Source: Planctomicrobium piriforme
GTDB lineage: Bacteria; Planctomycetota; Planctomycetia; Planctomycetales; Planctomycetaceae
Assembly (NCBI GenBank): GCA_945861445.1
Contig: CAMAVF010000002.1
Location: 1 to 57,004 of the forward strand
DNA: 57,004 bases
Direction of reading: 5' to 3'
The position numbers and the translations under genes were made by a program. The notes beneath the pieces are model-generated. The model was not told the DNA's origin. It did no database searches and was given only the letters and a program-made list of their open reading frames with translations. Every line of letters begins with the position of its first letter. Positions within the stretch are counted from its first letter, which is position 1. Shown here in pieces: positions 1 to 8,620 of this stretch.

Positions 1-573
1 GCGTTCATGGACCTGCAATTCGAAAGCGGCGGCCACCGCGTGCAGCGTGTCCCCGAAACGGAAACTCAGGGCCGCGTCCATACCAGTGCCGCGACAGTTG
101 CCGTGTTGCCGGAAGCGACGGAAGTCGAAATCGACATCAAGGATGAAGACCTGCAGATCGACACCATGCGGGCGGGTGGTCCCGGCGGGCAGAAGGTCAA
201 CAAGACCGAAAGTGCGGTCCGGATCACGCACATTCCCTCGGGAATCGTCGTCCGAATTCAGGACGAAAAGAGCCAGCACAAGAACAAAGCCAAGGCGATG
301 AAGGTGCTGCGCAGCCGGTTGCTCGAACAAAAAACGGCGGAAGCCCACAATGCCCGTGCCGATCAGCGCCGGACCTTGATTGGTTCGGGCGGTCGCAACG
401 AACGGATCCGCACCTACAACTTCCCACAGAACCGTGTGACCGATCATCGCATCGGTTTGACCATGCATCGCCTGGACACCATCATCCAGGGCGAAATGGA
501 CGAGCTCATCAAAGCGTTGCGTGATTTCGACCGCAACGAACGCCTGAACGCCACCGAGCAGCCGGCATCGTAG
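1..573 (+). CDS. prfA: Peptide chain release factor 1, C-terminal part (5' end outside window)
   Basis: The reading frame is open from the first base, so this is the C-terminal ~190 residues of a protein that is normally about 360 aa. It carries the class I release factor core: an [11 protein letters not shown] stretch, then the catalytic GGQ in [16 protein letters not shown], which triggers peptidyl-tRNA hydrolysis in the ribosomal peptidyl transferase centre. The tail [17 protein letters not shown] is the RF1 form, not the RF2 form, so it should read UAA and UAG. The codon-recognition loop lies upstream of the window and cannot be checked. The last ~15 residues are a variable tail. A family A palindromic repeat follows 29 bases after the stop. 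Assignment is secure; only the truncation by the window edge is notable. Confidence 0.96.
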   Translation, partial: AFMDLQFESGGHRVQRVPETETQGRVHTSAATVAVLPEATEVEIDIKDEDLQIDTMRAGGPGGQKVNKTESAVRITHIPSGIVVRIQDEKSQHKNKAKAMKVLRSRLLEQKTAEAHNARADQRRTLIGSGGRNERIRTYNFPQNRVTDHRIGLTMHRLDTIIQGEMDELIKALRDFDRNERLNATEQPAS

Positions 574-601
574 ACTGACTCTCTAGAGTCGGGCGGCCAA
601 T

Positions 602-683
602 GGGAGGGTGAGGCTCCTGCCGAACCGCGTGGTCTGGCGACGCCTGATAGACTACCGCGGCTCGGCGGGAGCCTTGCCCTCCC
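602..683. repeat. Family A palindromic intergenic repeat, copy 1
   Basis: Left arm 602-628 starts GGGAGGGTGAGGCTCCTGCC and right arm 657-683 ends GAGCCTTGCCCTCCC; the arms pair with a few mismatches around a ~28-base loop. Related copies lie at 8477, 28637 and 46354. It sits between prfA and the carbamoyltransferase gene, where an RNA hairpin could act as a terminator. Translation across it yields the false GEAPAEPR/GSAGASPS peptides. Confidence 0.85.
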
Positions 684-781
684 GTCACGATTCGCCCTCC
701 CGCTCGGCGCTGCAAATGGAGTATTATCCCGCAGCGGCAATCTGAACGACGGCTCGATCCATCTCGCACTGCGTGGCGTTA

Positions 782-2614
782 ATGACGGCGATTCTCGGCA
801 TTTCGGCATTCTACCACGACTCGGCAGCGGCCCTGGTCGTTGATGGTGAGATTGTCGCGGCCGCGCAGGAAGAGCGTTTTACCCGCAAGAAACATGATGA
901 ACGGTTTCCGCAACTGGCCGTCGAATACTGCCTGCAGGAAGCGGGTCTGCGTCCGGACCAGATCGACTACGTCGGCTTCTATGATAAGCCCTTGCTGAAA
1001 TTCGAGCGGCTGCTGGAAACCTATCTGGGATTCGCGCCGGCGGGATTTGATTCGTTTTTACGAGCCATGCCAATCTGGTTGCGTCAAAAACTCTATCTGT
1101 CGCGCGAACTCAATCGCGGTCTGGGGGGAGCGTACAAGAAGCGTTTCGTCTTCAGCGAGCATCACGAATCGCATGCCGCGAGTGCCTTCTTTCCTTCGCC
1201 GTTCGATGAGGCGGCCATCCTGACTTTGGACGGTGTCGGCGAATGGGCGACCGCCAGCGCGGGGTACGGTCGCGGCAATCGGATCACGCTGACTCACGAG
1301 TTGCGATTTCCCCATTCGCTGGGACTACTGTATTCTGCCTTCACCTATTTTTGCGGCTTTCGAGTGAACTCGGGGGAATACAAGCTGATGGGACTCGCCC
1401 CCTACGGCGAGCCCCGGTACAGCGCTGCGATCCTCGAACATTTAATCGATTTAAAACCCGACGGGTCGTTCCGCATGGACCAGTCGTATTTCAACTACTG
1501 CACCGGATTGACGATGACGTCGAAGAAGTTCGACCGTCTGTTCGGTGGACCACCCCGCAAACCGGAATCGCCCCTCACCCAGCGGGAAATGGATCTGGCC
1601 GCATCGGTCCAGCAGGTGACCGAAGAGATCATGCTGCGGATGGCTCGGTTCGTGCATGCGGCCACGAAATGCAAATCGCTGTGCCTGGCGGGTGGCGTCG
1701 CCCTGAACTGTGTCGGGAATGGACGGATCCTGCGAGACGGTCCCTTCGACGACATCTGGATTCAGCCCGCCGCTGGTGATGCCGGCGGAGCACTCGGTGT
1801 GGCGCTCTTCATCTGGTATCAACTTTTGAACAACCCGCGCACCGCGAATCCGTTGGATCACCAGCGCGGTTCCCTGCTGGGCCCGCGTCCCGATGTGGCC
1901 AACATCCAGAAATATCTGGATGGGATCGGTGCGAAGTACACGTTTTACGCGGATGAAGACGAACTCTGCCAGGTCGTGGCCCGCTTGATCGGCAGCGACA
2001 AGGTGATCGGCTGGGTCCAGGGGCGAATGGAATTCGGTCCGCGGGCCCTGGGTTCCAGAAGCATTCTCGGTGATGCTCGCAGCCCGGCCATGCAGTCAGT
2101 GATGAATGTCAAAATCAAGTTCCGCGAATCGTTCCGGCCGTTTGCTCCAGCGGTGTTGCAGGAACGAGTCTCCGACTATTTTGCCGTTCGCGACCAACAA
2201 CCGAGTCCCTACATGTTGCTGGTGGCGCCCGTCCAAGAGTCTCAACGCTTACCGGTGGAAGCGGGCCGACTGCGGGGGATCGACAAGTTGAAACAACTGC
2301 GATCGGTGATTCCCGCCGTGACCCATGTGGACTATTCCGCCCGGGTGCAGACGGTCGATCCGGAGCGTCACGGCCGGTACTACAAACTCTTGAAAGCGTT
2401 TGAGCAGCAGACGGGTTCGCCGGTCATCATCAATACCAGTTTCAATATCCGCGGCGAGCCGATTGTCTGTACTCCCGAGCAAGCTTATCGCTGCTTCCTG
2501 GCGACGGACATGGACGTCCTGGTCCTGGAGAATGCGGTCCTATTGAAGGCCGACCAGCCGCAGTTGAAGCCGGAGGAAGTTGATCGGTATCTCGCACAAT
2601 TTCAATTGGATTAA
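782..2614 (+). CDS. NodU/CmcH-family O-carbamoyltransferase
   Basis: A 610-residue protein of the carbamoyltransferase family, which transfers a carbamoyl group from carbamoyl phosphate, via a carbamoyl-adenylate, to a hydroxyl group of a sugar or small molecule. The N-terminal ILGISAFYHDSAAAL and the metal-binding HHESHA (about residues 127-132) belong to the Kae1-like domain. GGVALNCVGNG and GRMEFGPRALGSRSILGDAR are signatures of the C-terminal carbamoyltransferase domain. Length matches the family (570-620 aa). I chose ATG 782 because homologues begin just before ILGIS; a GTG at 773 would add three residues. No convincing Shine-Dalgarno is visible. The next two genes (SxtJ-like, DUF5989) are its usual companions. 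The acceptor cannot be named; no glycosyltransferase or polyketide genes are nearby. Confidence 0.93.
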   Translation: MTAILGISAFYHDSAAALVVDGEIVAAAQEERFTRKKHDERFPQLAVEYCLQEAGLRPDQIDYVGFYDKPLLKFERLLETYLGFAPAGFDSFLRAMPIWLRQKLYLSRELNRGLGGAYKKRFVFSEHHESHAASAFFPSPFDEAAILTLDGVGEWATASAGYGRGNRITLTHELRFPHSLGLLYSAFTYFCGFRVNSGEYKLMGLAPYGEPRYSAAILEHLIDLKPDGSFRMDQSYFNYCTGLTMTSKKFDRLFGGPPRKPESPLTQREMDLAASVQQVTEEIMLRMARFVHAATKCKSLCLAGGVALNCVGNGRILRDGPFDDIWIQPAAGDAGGALGVALFIWYQLLNNPRTANPLDHQRGSLLGPRPDVANIQKYLDGIGAKYTFYADEDELCQVVARLIGSDKVIGWVQGRMEFGPRALGSRSILGDARSPAMQSVMNVKIKFRESFRPFAPAVLQERVSDYFAVRDQQPSPYMLLVAPVQESQRLPVEAGRLRGIDKLKQLRSVIPAVTHVDYSARVQTVDPERHGRYYKLLKAFEQQTGSPVIINTSFNIRGEPIVCTPEQAYRCFLATDMDVLVLENAVLLKADQPQLKPEEVDRYLAQFQLD

Positions 2615-2643
2615 CCGTATGTTTTTGATTGCTTCGCGTAGCT

Positions 2644-2715
2644 GTAAGATGGGCACTCCTGCCCGTCTCTGAGCTCGAAATACCCAATACAGACGGGCAG
2701 GAGTGCCCATCTTAC
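2644..2715. repeat. Perfect 25-bp inverted repeat (stem-loop) inside the carbamoyltransferase cassette
   Basis: Bases 2644-2668 (GTAAGATGGGCACTCCTGCC...) are exactly complementary to 2691-2715, with a 22-base loop. It lies between the carbamoyltransferase stop (2614) and the SxtJ-like start (2753). There is no T-run, so it is not a classical intrinsic terminator; it could attenuate expression or stabilise mRNA. Confidence 0.9.
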
Positions 2716-2752
2716 GGATCAATAACAAGCTCGAATCAAACTGGACCACGAC

Positions 2753-3172
2753 ATGGCGCTAATCGAAGTCAATTGGAAACCGTCACCCAGGGAGCTGCGA
2801 CAATTCGCCGCCCTCTGGTTTCCGTTGGCGTGCGCGATGTTGTGCTTCATGTTGTATCTCGCCACCGGATCGTGGCGTTATTCCGCCGTGCTGGGCAGCA
2901 TCGCGGCGGTCCTGGCGGTCGTGGCCAATCTGAGTCCCGCATTTGCCCAACGACTGTTCGTGGCCTGGATGACGGCGGCCTTTCCCATCGGTTGGACCGT
3001 TTCACACTTGATGATGGGGTTGATTTACTTTTTGTTGATCACTCCCATGGGGCTGGTCATGCGATTGTGTGGTCGCGATGCAATGGGGCGAAAGTTTGAA
3101 CCCAAACGGGATTCGTACTGGGTTCCGCACGAGACTCCCTCGGATAAAAAGCGGTATTTTCGACAGTATTGA
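2753..3172 (+). CDS. SxtJ-like small membrane protein
   Basis: A 139-residue protein with two to four hydrophobic segments (about residues 20-60 and 70-105), a short basic C-terminal tail ending KKRYFRQY, and the GWTVSHLMMGLIYF / TPMGLVMRLCGRD core typical of SxtJ-family membrane proteins. These are repeatedly encoded next to NodU-type carbamoyltransferases, named after the saxitoxin locus gene sxtJ; the biochemical role is not established. The gene follows the carbamoyltransferase by 138 bases that hold a perfect stem-loop, and is followed by the DUF5989 gene. I infer that the three products work as a membrane-associated carbamoylation or export unit. Family assignment is fairly sure, function is not. 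Confidence 0.82.
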   Translation: MALIEVNWKPSPRELRQFAALWFPLACAMLCFMLYLATGSWRYSAVLGSIAAVLAVVANLSPAFAQRLFVAWMTAAFPIGWTVSHLMMGLIYFLLITPMGLVMRLCGRDAMGRKFEPKRDSYWVPHETPSDKKRYFRQY

Positions 3173-3238
3173 TTGTGACTAGAATCAAGGCAGATGGACG
3201 ACAGCCAATTGACGGATCTCGATCCTTAGGGAAGCGAA

Positions 3239-3466
3239 ATGATGACCGAATCGGCCCCCCCCGCCACTACCGTGAATTCTGCTCAGGACGATTTCTCGCA
3301 GCAAGCGGGCGAGTCTCAACCCGGCCTGTTCGCAGAATTCCTCGATTTTCTCGTCAACAACAAAGCCTGGTGGCTGACGCCGATTATCGTGGTTCTGTCG
3401 CTGGTAGGGTCACTGCTGGTTTTTGCGTCGGGAGTCGCTGCTCCCTTCATCTATGCTTTGTTTTAG
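3239..3466 (+). CDS. DUF5989-family small membrane protein
   Basis: A 75-residue protein with an N-terminal disordered stretch and one clear C-terminal transmembrane helix in the pattern FLVNNKAWWLTPII...SGVAAPFIYALF, the signature of the DUF5989 family that accompanies NodU/SxtJ genes. AGGGAAG lies about 5 bases before ATG 3239, a good ribosome binding site; a second ATG follows directly at 3242. It ends the carbamoyltransferase cassette. No enzymatic residues are evident; a role as a small membrane subunit or anchor is inferred from size and neighbourhood only. It is enclosed, in another frame, by a false 5' extension of the helicase reading frame. Confidence 0.83.
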   Translation: MMTESAPPATTVNSAQDDFSQQAGESQPGLFAEFLDFLVNNKAWWLTPIIVVLSLVGSLLVFASGVAAPFIYALF

Positions 3467-3502
3467 GCGGGAAGCCTATCTCACAGTTTTTTCGAAGTCC
3501 GA

Positions 3503-3531
3503 TTGGAGTTTTGAGCTGGCGCTGCTATAAT
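3503..3531 (+). promoter_or_regulatory. Putative sigma70-type promoter for the DEAD-box helicase
   Basis: TTGGAG (3503-3508), a 17-base spacer and a perfect TATAAT (3526-3531) lie upstream of the helicase. Transcription would start near 3538, leaving an unusually long leader of about 125 bases before ATG 3664. RNA helicase genes often have long regulated leaders. Prediction from consensus only. Confidence 0.45.
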
Positions 3532-3663
3532 AAAGTTCTGCTTGTCTTTTCAGCTCCTCTCGGCAATTGGCCATTGGATTCTGTCAGGTCCAATGGCGTC
3601 ACACTTCGAACGCAGATCGCGTTCAGCGCATTCGGTCCTGGGACATTCCCTCAGAGACCACGA

Positions 3664-5004
3664 ATGACTTTTGAAGAACTCGGGCTTGCGCAGCCCATCT
3701 TGCGCGCCGTGACAGCCGAAGGCTATCTCACTCCCACCCCCATTCAAGCCAAGTCCATCCCCCACCTGATGGAAGGCCGCGACCTGCTCGGAAGCGCTCA
3801 AACTGGCACCGGAAAGACCGCCGCGTTTGCTCTGCCCATCCTGCATCGACTGACTCAAGCCGGTCCCTCCACCGGTTCCGTCCGCCGAATTCGCGTCCTG
3901 ATCCTGGCTCCGACCCGCGAGCTGGCCTCGCAAATTGGCGAGAGCCTGCGGGTCTATGGTGCGAATACGACGTTGCGTCAGGTGGTGATATTTGGTGGCG
4001 TCGGGCAACAGCCCCAGGTTCGCGCATTGCAGCGCGGGGTCGACATCCTGGTGGCCACACCGGGACGCCTGGTCGACCTGATGAATCAGGGCTACGTGGA
4101 TCTCAAGTTCGTCACTACCTTCGTGCTCGACGAAGCCGATCGCATGCTGGATATGGGTTTCATGCCCGATCTGCGACGCGTGATTGCCAAGCTGCCCACG
4201 CAACGTCAGACGGTCTTCTTTTCCGCAACGATGCCGTCAGCGATTGAACAACTCGCCCATACCATTTTGAAGAATCCGATCCGGGTAGAGATCGCCCCGA
4301 TCAAGGCGAATACTGATCTGATCGTCCAGTCGGTTTGTTTCATTGCGAAGCAGCAAAAATCACGGCTGCTGGTCCAGTTCCTGCGTACTCAAGAGATCGC
4401 CCGAGCCATCGTATTTGCCCGGACGAAACGGGGTGCCGATCGCATTGCCCAGGACTTGAATCGTTGTGGCATCGCTGCCGAAGCGATGCATGGGAACAAG
4501 AGCCAATCTCATCGCGAGCGAACCCTGGCGAGTTTCAAATCGGACCGCCCGCCGATTCTGGTGGCGACCGATCTGGCGGCTCGCGGCATTGATGTCGACA
4601 ATGTGACGCACGTCTTCAACTATGACCTGCCGCATGAACCAGAGACCTACGTGCATCGTATCGGCCGGACCGGCCGGGCCGGTGCCACGGGGATTGCGGT
4701 GGCCTTCTGTGATCACGAAGAACGAGCCTACTTGCGGGCCATCGAACGGTTGCTGCGTAAGAATCTCGAAGTCGATTCGGCCCCGCCGTTGCATGCCAGC
4801 ACGACCATTCCGCCGCGAGCACCGGATTCTGTATCGGATCGGCCAGCGGATAATTCGACAAACGAGAGACGTCGTCCGCCGCGTCACCGGACGGGCAATC
4901 CCAAGTCGGCTCCGCGATCATCGGGTTCGGGACCAGCGAACGGTCCGCACCGCAGCGGACCGTCGCAGAATAAGCGCCCCGCACCGAATTCGTCGCACTC
5001 GTAA
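3664..5004 (+). CDS. DEAD-box ATP-dependent RNA helicase (RhlE-like)
   Basis: A 446-residue RNA helicase that unwinds or remodels RNA duplexes using ATP, typically in ribosome assembly or RNA decay. The motifs are in order: Q motif (TPTPIQ, ~24-29), Walker A AQTGTGKT (45-52), PTRELASQI, TPGRLVDL, DEAD (156-159), SAT, then RecA domain 2 with ATDLAARGIDV and HRIGRTGRAG. The C-terminal ~60 residues are a basic, proline- and serine-rich tail, as in RhlE-type enzymes. Start at ATG 3664 gives MTFEELGL, the usual N-terminus; the frame is open back to 3169 but that stretch is low-complexity-like, overlaps the DUF5989 gene and lacks homology features. It converges on the membrane-protein gene ending at 5012, with only 7 bases between the stops. 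Confidence 0.95.
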   Translation: MTFEELGLAQPILRAVTAEGYLTPTPIQAKSIPHLMEGRDLLGSAQTGTGKTAAFALPILHRLTQAGPSTGSVRRIRVLILAPTRELASQIGESLRVYGANTTLRQVVIFGGVGQQPQVRALQRGVDILVATPGRLVDLMNQGYVDLKFVTTFVLDEADRMLDMGFMPDLRRVIAKLPTQRQTVFFSATMPSAIEQLAHTILKNPIRVEIAPIKANTDLIVQSVCFIAKQQKSRLLVQFLRTQEIARAIVFARTKRGADRIAQDLNRCGIAAEAMHGNKSQSHRERTLASFKSDRPPILVATDLAARGIDVDNVTHVFNYDLPHEPETYVHRIGRTGRAGATGIAVAFCDHEERAYLRAIERLLRKNLEVDSAPPLHASTTIPPRAPDSVSDRPADNSTNERRRPPRHRTGNPKSAPRSSGSGPANGPHRSGPSQNKRPAPNSSHS

Positions 5005-5011
5005 GCAGATT

Positions 5012-7234
5012 TTAAAACGTCCCGAACAGCAGGTGCAGGCTCTTGCTGTTGATGGCGGATTTCACTCCGGTCTGCACGCCTGGATTGTCGCGGCAGATGG
5101 CCCAGTAGTGGGGCTTCAGTTCAGCGGCGTGCGGTTCCGTTCGTCCAATGTTTTTGCCGTCGCGCCAATCGTAAAACTCGCGTTGGAGTTGGGGCTCGGC
5201 GCCGACGGCAGCGGCCGACGACTTGGACAGGAGCCCGTTGGAAAACGTGGTTCCCACCTCTTGATGGAAGCCATAAAACCGGCGTCGCGCACCATAGTAA
5301 GTTGCAGCTTGCGAGCTGGACGTCACCCCCTCGGGATAGGTCCAGGCGGTCTGCGCGGCGGCCTCGCGGAACCGCGAGACGAAGTCGGCATGTGCGACGC
5401 GTTTCAATTCCGCTGTGGCTCCGGCTGGCACGGGACCACCGGCGTACCACTGCTGGTCGGCGACTTTCACGGCCAGATAGTCCAGATCCCAACTGAGTCC
5501 ATTGGACACGGCCAGGGTCGGCGCTTTCGCATCTGTCGGCGGTGTGTAGTCCAGGCGTCCCCGCTCGTCGCGGTGTTCCACCGTTTGGAACTGGGTCCAA
5601 GTCTGTGACCGGAACCAGCCAGAACTGAGCCGCTGGTCGTTTGCCGACCAATCGACGCTGCCCCCTTCGAAGACGCCCGACGCCGGCCAGATCGGGAAGA
5701 CCGCGCATTCGGGCGAGAACTTCAATCCCGCTGAGGGTGCGAACGGAGCGTACAGACTGAGACGGCTCAGCGAGACCGCGGATTTGCGCTGCTGATCCAG
5801 CCAGGTGAAACTGTGGACGCGCGACCGGATGCTGAATCCATCGGCAATCAGGGAATAGGCGAAGAGGATCAGGCAGGTCACACCGGCGATCGCGGGAACC
5901 GTCAGCACCATCAGTGCCAGGCGCCGGCGTTTGTACAGCCAGTAATAATTCAACGGGCCGATCAACAGCGTGAAGACCGTAATCAAACAGAGGAACGCAA
6001 ACACTGGCACCGAGCCCACGCCCGGTATCAGAAATGTCAAGAATTCGGAATTGCCATTCCGGGAACTCATGCCGAATTTCCGCGGCCACTGTGCCAGGTA
6101 ACGCGGCAGGGAGGACATCCACCAGGCCCAGTCACTCGCGTCACCGGGAAAGGGATTGTTCGGAAAGACATGCACCTGCCCCAGACCCCAATCGCGGTGT
6201 GAGAAAGTTTCCGCACCGATTTTCCAGCGGTCCGCTTCCACCGGCTCAGTCGTGCGCGTTGTGGCAATGCCGGGAGCGCCGCCCGTCTGAATCATGGCGG
6301 CGGTGATGATATTCGTTGGGCGATGCGTATCCGGCCGGCCGGCAGACCATTTGGCTGCCGCGTCGCGATCGAGCTGCAACGTCTGATTCAATTCGCCGTG
6401 TTGCGCAGCAGGCTGGCCCGTTCCATAGATCAGCAGCACGCCCCCCGCGGCCGCCCATTTCAGAATGGCATCTCGTTCGGACGCGGACAGTCGAGCACTC
6501 CAGTCCTGCCAATCGACGGCTACCAGGTCCACGCCGCTGTAGTCGATCCAATTGATGGGCAGATTTTGAGACGGCTGGACGACGACGTGGTCGCGTTCTT
6601 CGATCTGCCCACCCGAGCCATGGTGCCCGCCCGGCCCCCTGACACCTGACACGGTGGCCCATTCCGTCGCGACTGCATCTTCAAAAGGCTGTAGTTTTTT
6701 GTCGTCCAGGTTATCAGACGAGATTACCAGCAGTGATGTTCGGGGGAAGGCTCCGCCATAATCCGGCAGCGAGTGCCGTGAGCTGAGACCTTTCAATTCG
6801 GCCCCATTTTCCGCATAAACACGGACGCTGCCCTGCGTCCCCTGGCTGACCATCGGAATCGACAACGTGAAGTTGATCGTCGCTTGCTGCTCGACACGGA
6901 CAGCGCGAATGACTTTGGGGCTGGCCGTATCGCGCCCCGACTCCAGTCCTTCGTACACAACCGTCAAGGAACGCGGCGGACCCATGTTCGCCAGCTTGAT
7001 GCGCAACGGGAAATAGCCACCATAGGTATTCCCTGGCCACCGGGAATCGACTTGCAGTATCACATCCTCTTCGCGGCTGACGGCTTCCTGCCCGACGGCC
7101 CAAACTGTGGACGGACTCAGCATGCAGACTGCGAGCAACAAGCCGGCCAGGAGCGCCCGGATCCGGGAACGATCGGGTTCCTCGGCGCAACGCGAGTGAA
7201 ATGACTCAGTGTGTGCATCGGCCATTGGTTTCAC
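5012..7234 (-). CDS. Large membrane protein coupled to MoxR ATPase
   Basis: A 740-residue protein with an N-terminal hydrophobic signal (LLAGLLLAVCMLSPSTVWA, ~28-46), a long extracytoplasmic region, a stretch VDLVAVDWQDW...ILKWAAAGGVLLIYGTG resembling the glutamine-amidotransferase-like fold seen in MoxR-locus proteins, and two transmembrane helices mid-protein (PVFAFLCLITVFTLLIG and LALMVLTVPAIAGVTCLILF). The rest is a second extracytoplasmic part. Its ATG overlaps the MoxR stop by 4 bases (ATGA), so the two are translationally coupled. MoxR AAA+ ATPases act as chaperones for metal insertion or assembly, often with a large membrane partner; I infer this is that partner. No DUF58 or VWA gene is visible beside them. 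Exact family not recognised. Confidence 0.8.
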   Translation of the reverse strand: MKPMADAHTESFHSRCAEEPDRSRIRALLAGLLLAVCMLSPSTVWAVGQEAVSREEDVILQVDSRWPGNTYGGYFPLRIKLANMGPPRSLTVVYEGLESGRDTASPKVIRAVRVEQQATINFTLSIPMVSQGTQGSVRVYAENGAELKGLSSRHSLPDYGGAFPRTSLLVISSDNLDDKKLQPFEDAVATEWATVSGVRGPGGHHGSGGQIEERDHVVVQPSQNLPINWIDYSGVDLVAVDWQDWSARLSASERDAILKWAAAGGVLLIYGTGQPAAQHGELNQTLQLDRDAAAKWSAGRPDTHRPTNIITAAMIQTGGAPGIATTRTTEPVEADRWKIGAETFSHRDWGLGQVHVFPNNPFPGDASDWAWWMSSLPRYLAQWPRKFGMSSRNGNSEFLTFLIPGVGSVPVFAFLCLITVFTLLIGPLNYYWLYKRRRLALMVLTVPAIAGVTCLILFAYSLIADGFSIRSRVHSFTWLDQQRKSAVSLSRLSLYAPFAPSAGLKFSPECAVFPIWPASGVFEGGSVDWSANDQRLSSGWFRSQTWTQFQTVEHRDERGRLDYTPPTDAKAPTLAVSNGLSWDLDYLAVKVADQQWYAGGPVPAGATAELKRVAHADFVSRFREAAAQTAWTYPEGVTSSSQAATYYGARRRFYGFHQEVGTTFSNGLLSKSSAAAVGAEPQLQREFYDWRDGKNIGRTEPHAAELKPHYWAICRDNPGVQTGVKSAINSKSLHLLFGTF

Positions 7235-8283
7235 CCTTTGAGATCTTGCGGTAAGGAACGGGAGATCTCGGGGACAACTTCCAGAAGTCGGTCGACGAGC
7301 CGCAGTGTATCCCAGCCCTCCAACCGTGCGGCGTAGTCCAGAATCAGCCGGTGCCCCAGCACGCTGGGAGCGACCCGGCGAACCTCATCAAACCCCACAT
7401 TGGGTTTGCCGGACAGCAGCGCCGCGGCCCGCGAGGTCGAAGCCAGGGCAATCGCCGCCCGGGGCGACGCCCCAAATTTCACGAACCGCTGCACTTCACT
7501 CGGCGCGCCCGCGTGACTGGGTTGAGTTGCCGTGACCAGCCTGGCAATATAGTTGGCCACCGACGCCGGCAGGTGGACGCGATCGGTGTCGTCGAACAGT
7601 CGCTGCAACTCAATCGCGGACAGCACTTCCTGCAGTTCGGGGGCCTCGCCGTGGCGGCGTGTGAGGATGATCTGTTCCAAGGTTTCGCTGGAGACGCCGC
7701 GTACCTGGATCTTGAACGTGAATCGATCCAACTGGGCTTCGGGCAGCGGATAGGTCCCTTCCAGTTCAATCGGGTTTTGAGTCGCCAGCACGAAGAAGGG
7801 GATCGGCAGAAGGTGCGTTTCGCCCAGCACGGTGACGCGTCGCTCCTGCATCGCTTCCAGCAGTGCCGACTGGGTTTTCGGGCTGGCACGGTTGATTTCA
7901 TCGGCCAGAACGAGGTTCGCAAACACCGGCCCCGGATGGAACACCAGTTTTCGCTGATTGTTCTCTTCCTGCAAGATCGGCGTTCCGACAATGTCGCCGG
8001 GGAGCAGGTCCGGAGTGAACTGCACGCGACGAAACTTCAACCCCAGGAGTTTGGAGAGTGATTTGATCAGTTCCGTCTTCCCGAGTCCGGGGAGCCCTTC
8101 CAGCAACAAGTGGCCTCGAGCCAGTAAGGCGATGACGACCAATTCCAACAACTGCTCCTGCCCCAGCAACGCGCGTCCCAGTTCCGACTTCAATCGGTTC
8201 AGTTGCGTTTTGGCTGCATCAACTTGAGCAGGAGTGAGTAATTCGTCCCCCGCAGCCCCTGCAGTCACAGATATTTCAGACAA
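7231..8283 (-). CDS. MoxR-family AAA+ ATPase
   Basis: A 350-residue AAA+ ATPase. Walker A is GLPGLGKT (63-70), Walker B LADEIN (126-131), with the family's INRASPKTQSALLEAMQE continuation, and sensor 1 in FVLATQNP. The C-terminal lid domain includes KFGASPRAAIALA, typical for MoxR. These ATPases act as chaperones that assemble or activate protein complexes, frequently with von Willebrand factor A or membrane partners. It is the first gene of a two-gene minus-strand operon; its stop overlaps the start of the downstream large membrane protein. The upstream region (8284-8850) is packed with palindromic repeats, so no promoter was chosen. Confidence 0.95.
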   Translation of the reverse strand: MSEISVTAGAAGDELLTPAQVDAAKTQLNRLKSELGRALLGQEQLLELVVIALLARGHLLLEGLPGLGKTELIKSLSKLLGLKFRRVQFTPDLLPGDIVGTPILQEENNQRKLVFHPGPVFANLVLADEINRASPKTQSALLEAMQERRVTVLGETHLLPIPFFVLATQNPIELEGTYPLPEAQLDRFTFKIQVRGVSSETLEQIILTRRHGEAPELQEVLSAIELQRLFDDTDRVHLPASVANYIARLVTATQPSHAGAPSEVQRFVKFGASPRAAIALASTSRAAALLSGKPNVGFDEVRRVAPSVLGHRLILDYAARLEGWDTLRLVDRLLEVVPEISRSLPQDLKG

Positions 8284-8406
8284 GGGAACTCCTTGGGATG
8301 GGTATTCAGAGGGGCAGTTTGGGGTGATGAACAGGAACCAGACCGAACGAATTCGTTCGGCTCTCGTAATGCATAGTAGTAGCGGTCATTGGACAAATTC
8401 CCCGCA

Positions 8407-8602
8407 GGGCTACGCCGCGAAGGATTCTGTGAGGGTTTATTGCACTTATACGACCCAATTCGTGATTCGAGTTGATGGGAGGGCGAGGGACCCAGAGGGT
8501 ACCCCGCCGAGCCGCATAGTCTGGCGAGGTCCGATAAACGCTTGCGGTTCGGCAGGAGCCTCACCCTCCCATGGCGTCGAAATATCCTTCACGGCGTAGC
8601 CC
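8407..8602. repeat. Family A palindromic repeat, copy 2, with an outer inverted repeat
   Basis: The core 8477-8570 starts GGGAGGGCGAGG and ends CCTCACCCTCCC; its left arm is disturbed by a ~13-base insertion. The flanks 8454-8476 and 8571-8602 are almost identical to those of copy 3 (28614-28750), so the unit copied was larger than the palindrome. An outer inverted repeat GGGCTACGCCGCGAAGGAT (8407-8425) pairs with 8584-8602. It lies upstream of the MoxR operon. Confidence 0.8.
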
Positions 8603-8620
8603 GAAGGGGATACGTCTCGT

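Noticed and set aside
444-809. Minus-strand small proteins containing GSAGASPS/RGSLSG peptides
   Set aside because: They are translations of the family A palindrome plus the antisense of prfA; the same peptides recur at other copies of the repeat.
3169-3663. 165-residue N-terminal extension of the helicase reading frame
   Set aside because: It overlaps the DUF5989 gene in another frame, contains no family motif, and the helicase N-terminus MTFEELGL starts at 3664.
4622-5608. 328-residue plus-strand frame across the helicase and membrane-protein ends
   Set aside because: It is an alternative frame of the helicase 3' end and antisense of the membrane protein; arginine-rich as expected of shadow frames in G/C-rich DNA.
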